Shown here piece by piece: positions 6,370 to 6,457 of a stretch of 6,457 bases of DNA. The DNA is from Chloroflexota bacterium (lineage in GTDB: Bacteria > Chloroflexota > UBA11872). Within the stretch, counting starts at the first letter, position 1; each line of letters begins with the position of its first letter. The position numbers and the translations under genes are program-made. Location of the stretch: contig JAPPFO010000271.1 of the NCBI GenBank assembly GCA_028875175.1, forward strand, positions 1 through 6,457, read 5' to 3'. The notes beneath the pieces are model-generated. The model had not been told where the DNA came from, searched no databases, and worked only from the letters and a program-made list of their open reading frames with translations.

Positions 6370-6424
6370 AGCTATCTCTCGCCAGCCCCAACCCCCCAGG
6401 GGTTGGGGCGGGGGAGAGATAGCT
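6370..6424. repeat. Near-perfect palindrome, 26-nt arms and 3-nt loop
   Basis: The left arm (6370-6395) and right arm (6399-6424) pair at 24 of 26 positions, with mismatches only at 6381/6413 (G-G) and 6384/6410 (A-G). The loop is CCA. Each arm has an AT-containing outer part (AGCTATCTCTC) and an inner part of C-runs around AA (GCCCCAACCCC). No run of T directly follows the stem on either strand; a TTTTT occurs on the plus strand only 9 nt further on. It therefore looks more like an intergenic palindromic repeat or small non-autonomous element than a classic terminator, though a bidirectional terminator role is possible. Confidence 0.85.
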
Positions 6425-6457
6425 TGGGCCGGATTTTTAGGGAGGTCCCCGACGTGG

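Noticed and set aside
6426..6440. T-run after the palindrome as an intrinsic terminator tail
   Set aside because: The TTTTT begins 9 nt or more beyond the stem base, too far for a standard intrinsic terminator.

Overview
The window is high-GC bacterial DNA with tightly packed genes, nearly all on the minus strand. Protein signatures and GC-rich codon use suggest a Chloroflexota-like or similar high-GC bacterium, probably environmental. This is inference from family style (for example the AISGFNI version of the ComEC signature and the GSSVSTRDM loop in MoeA), not a phylogenetic result. No rRNA, tRNA, CRISPR array, transposase or phage gene was seen.

From right to left, in the direction of minus-strand transcription: (1) 6252-6457 is non-coding and holds a G-quadruplex-type motif (6339-6360) and a 26-nt-arm near-perfect palindrome (6370-6424). 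(2) moeA (6251-5013) encodes a molybdopterin molybdenumtransferase. (3) A second MoeA paralogue fused to a periplasmic-binding-protein-like domain follows (5032-3074). It overlaps moeA by 20 nt and probably starts at a TTG behind a good Shine-Dalgarno. (4) comEA (3067-2624) starts 6 nt after that stop and encodes a membrane-anchored helix-hairpin-helix DNA receptor. (5) A small four-helix membrane protein of unknown function (2314-2670) lies on the plus strand, between comEA and comEC. Its 3' end overlaps comEA, and its two halves look like copies of each other. (6) comEC (2088-94, with an open hydrophobic frame reaching 2295) encodes the DNA-uptake channel protein. Positions 1-93 hold no recognisable gene.

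Two functions therefore share one cluster. The first is the last step of molybdenum (or tungsten) cofactor synthesis, by two MoeA proteins. The second is DNA uptake through ComEA (binds incoming DNA) and ComEC (inner-membrane channel). The moeA, moeA-PBP and comEA genes are spaced like one transcript. comEC either continues that transcript past the antisense small gene or has its own start near 2300, divergent from the small gene.

The points most worth a second look are: the ComEC C-terminal metallo-beta-lactamase-like region, whose metal-ligand motif appears lost; the missing standard start codon for the comEC N-terminal helices; the internally duplicated membrane protein nested between comEA and comEC; and the MoeA-PBP fusion with a changed active-site motif. 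No wholly new system can be claimed from sequence alone.
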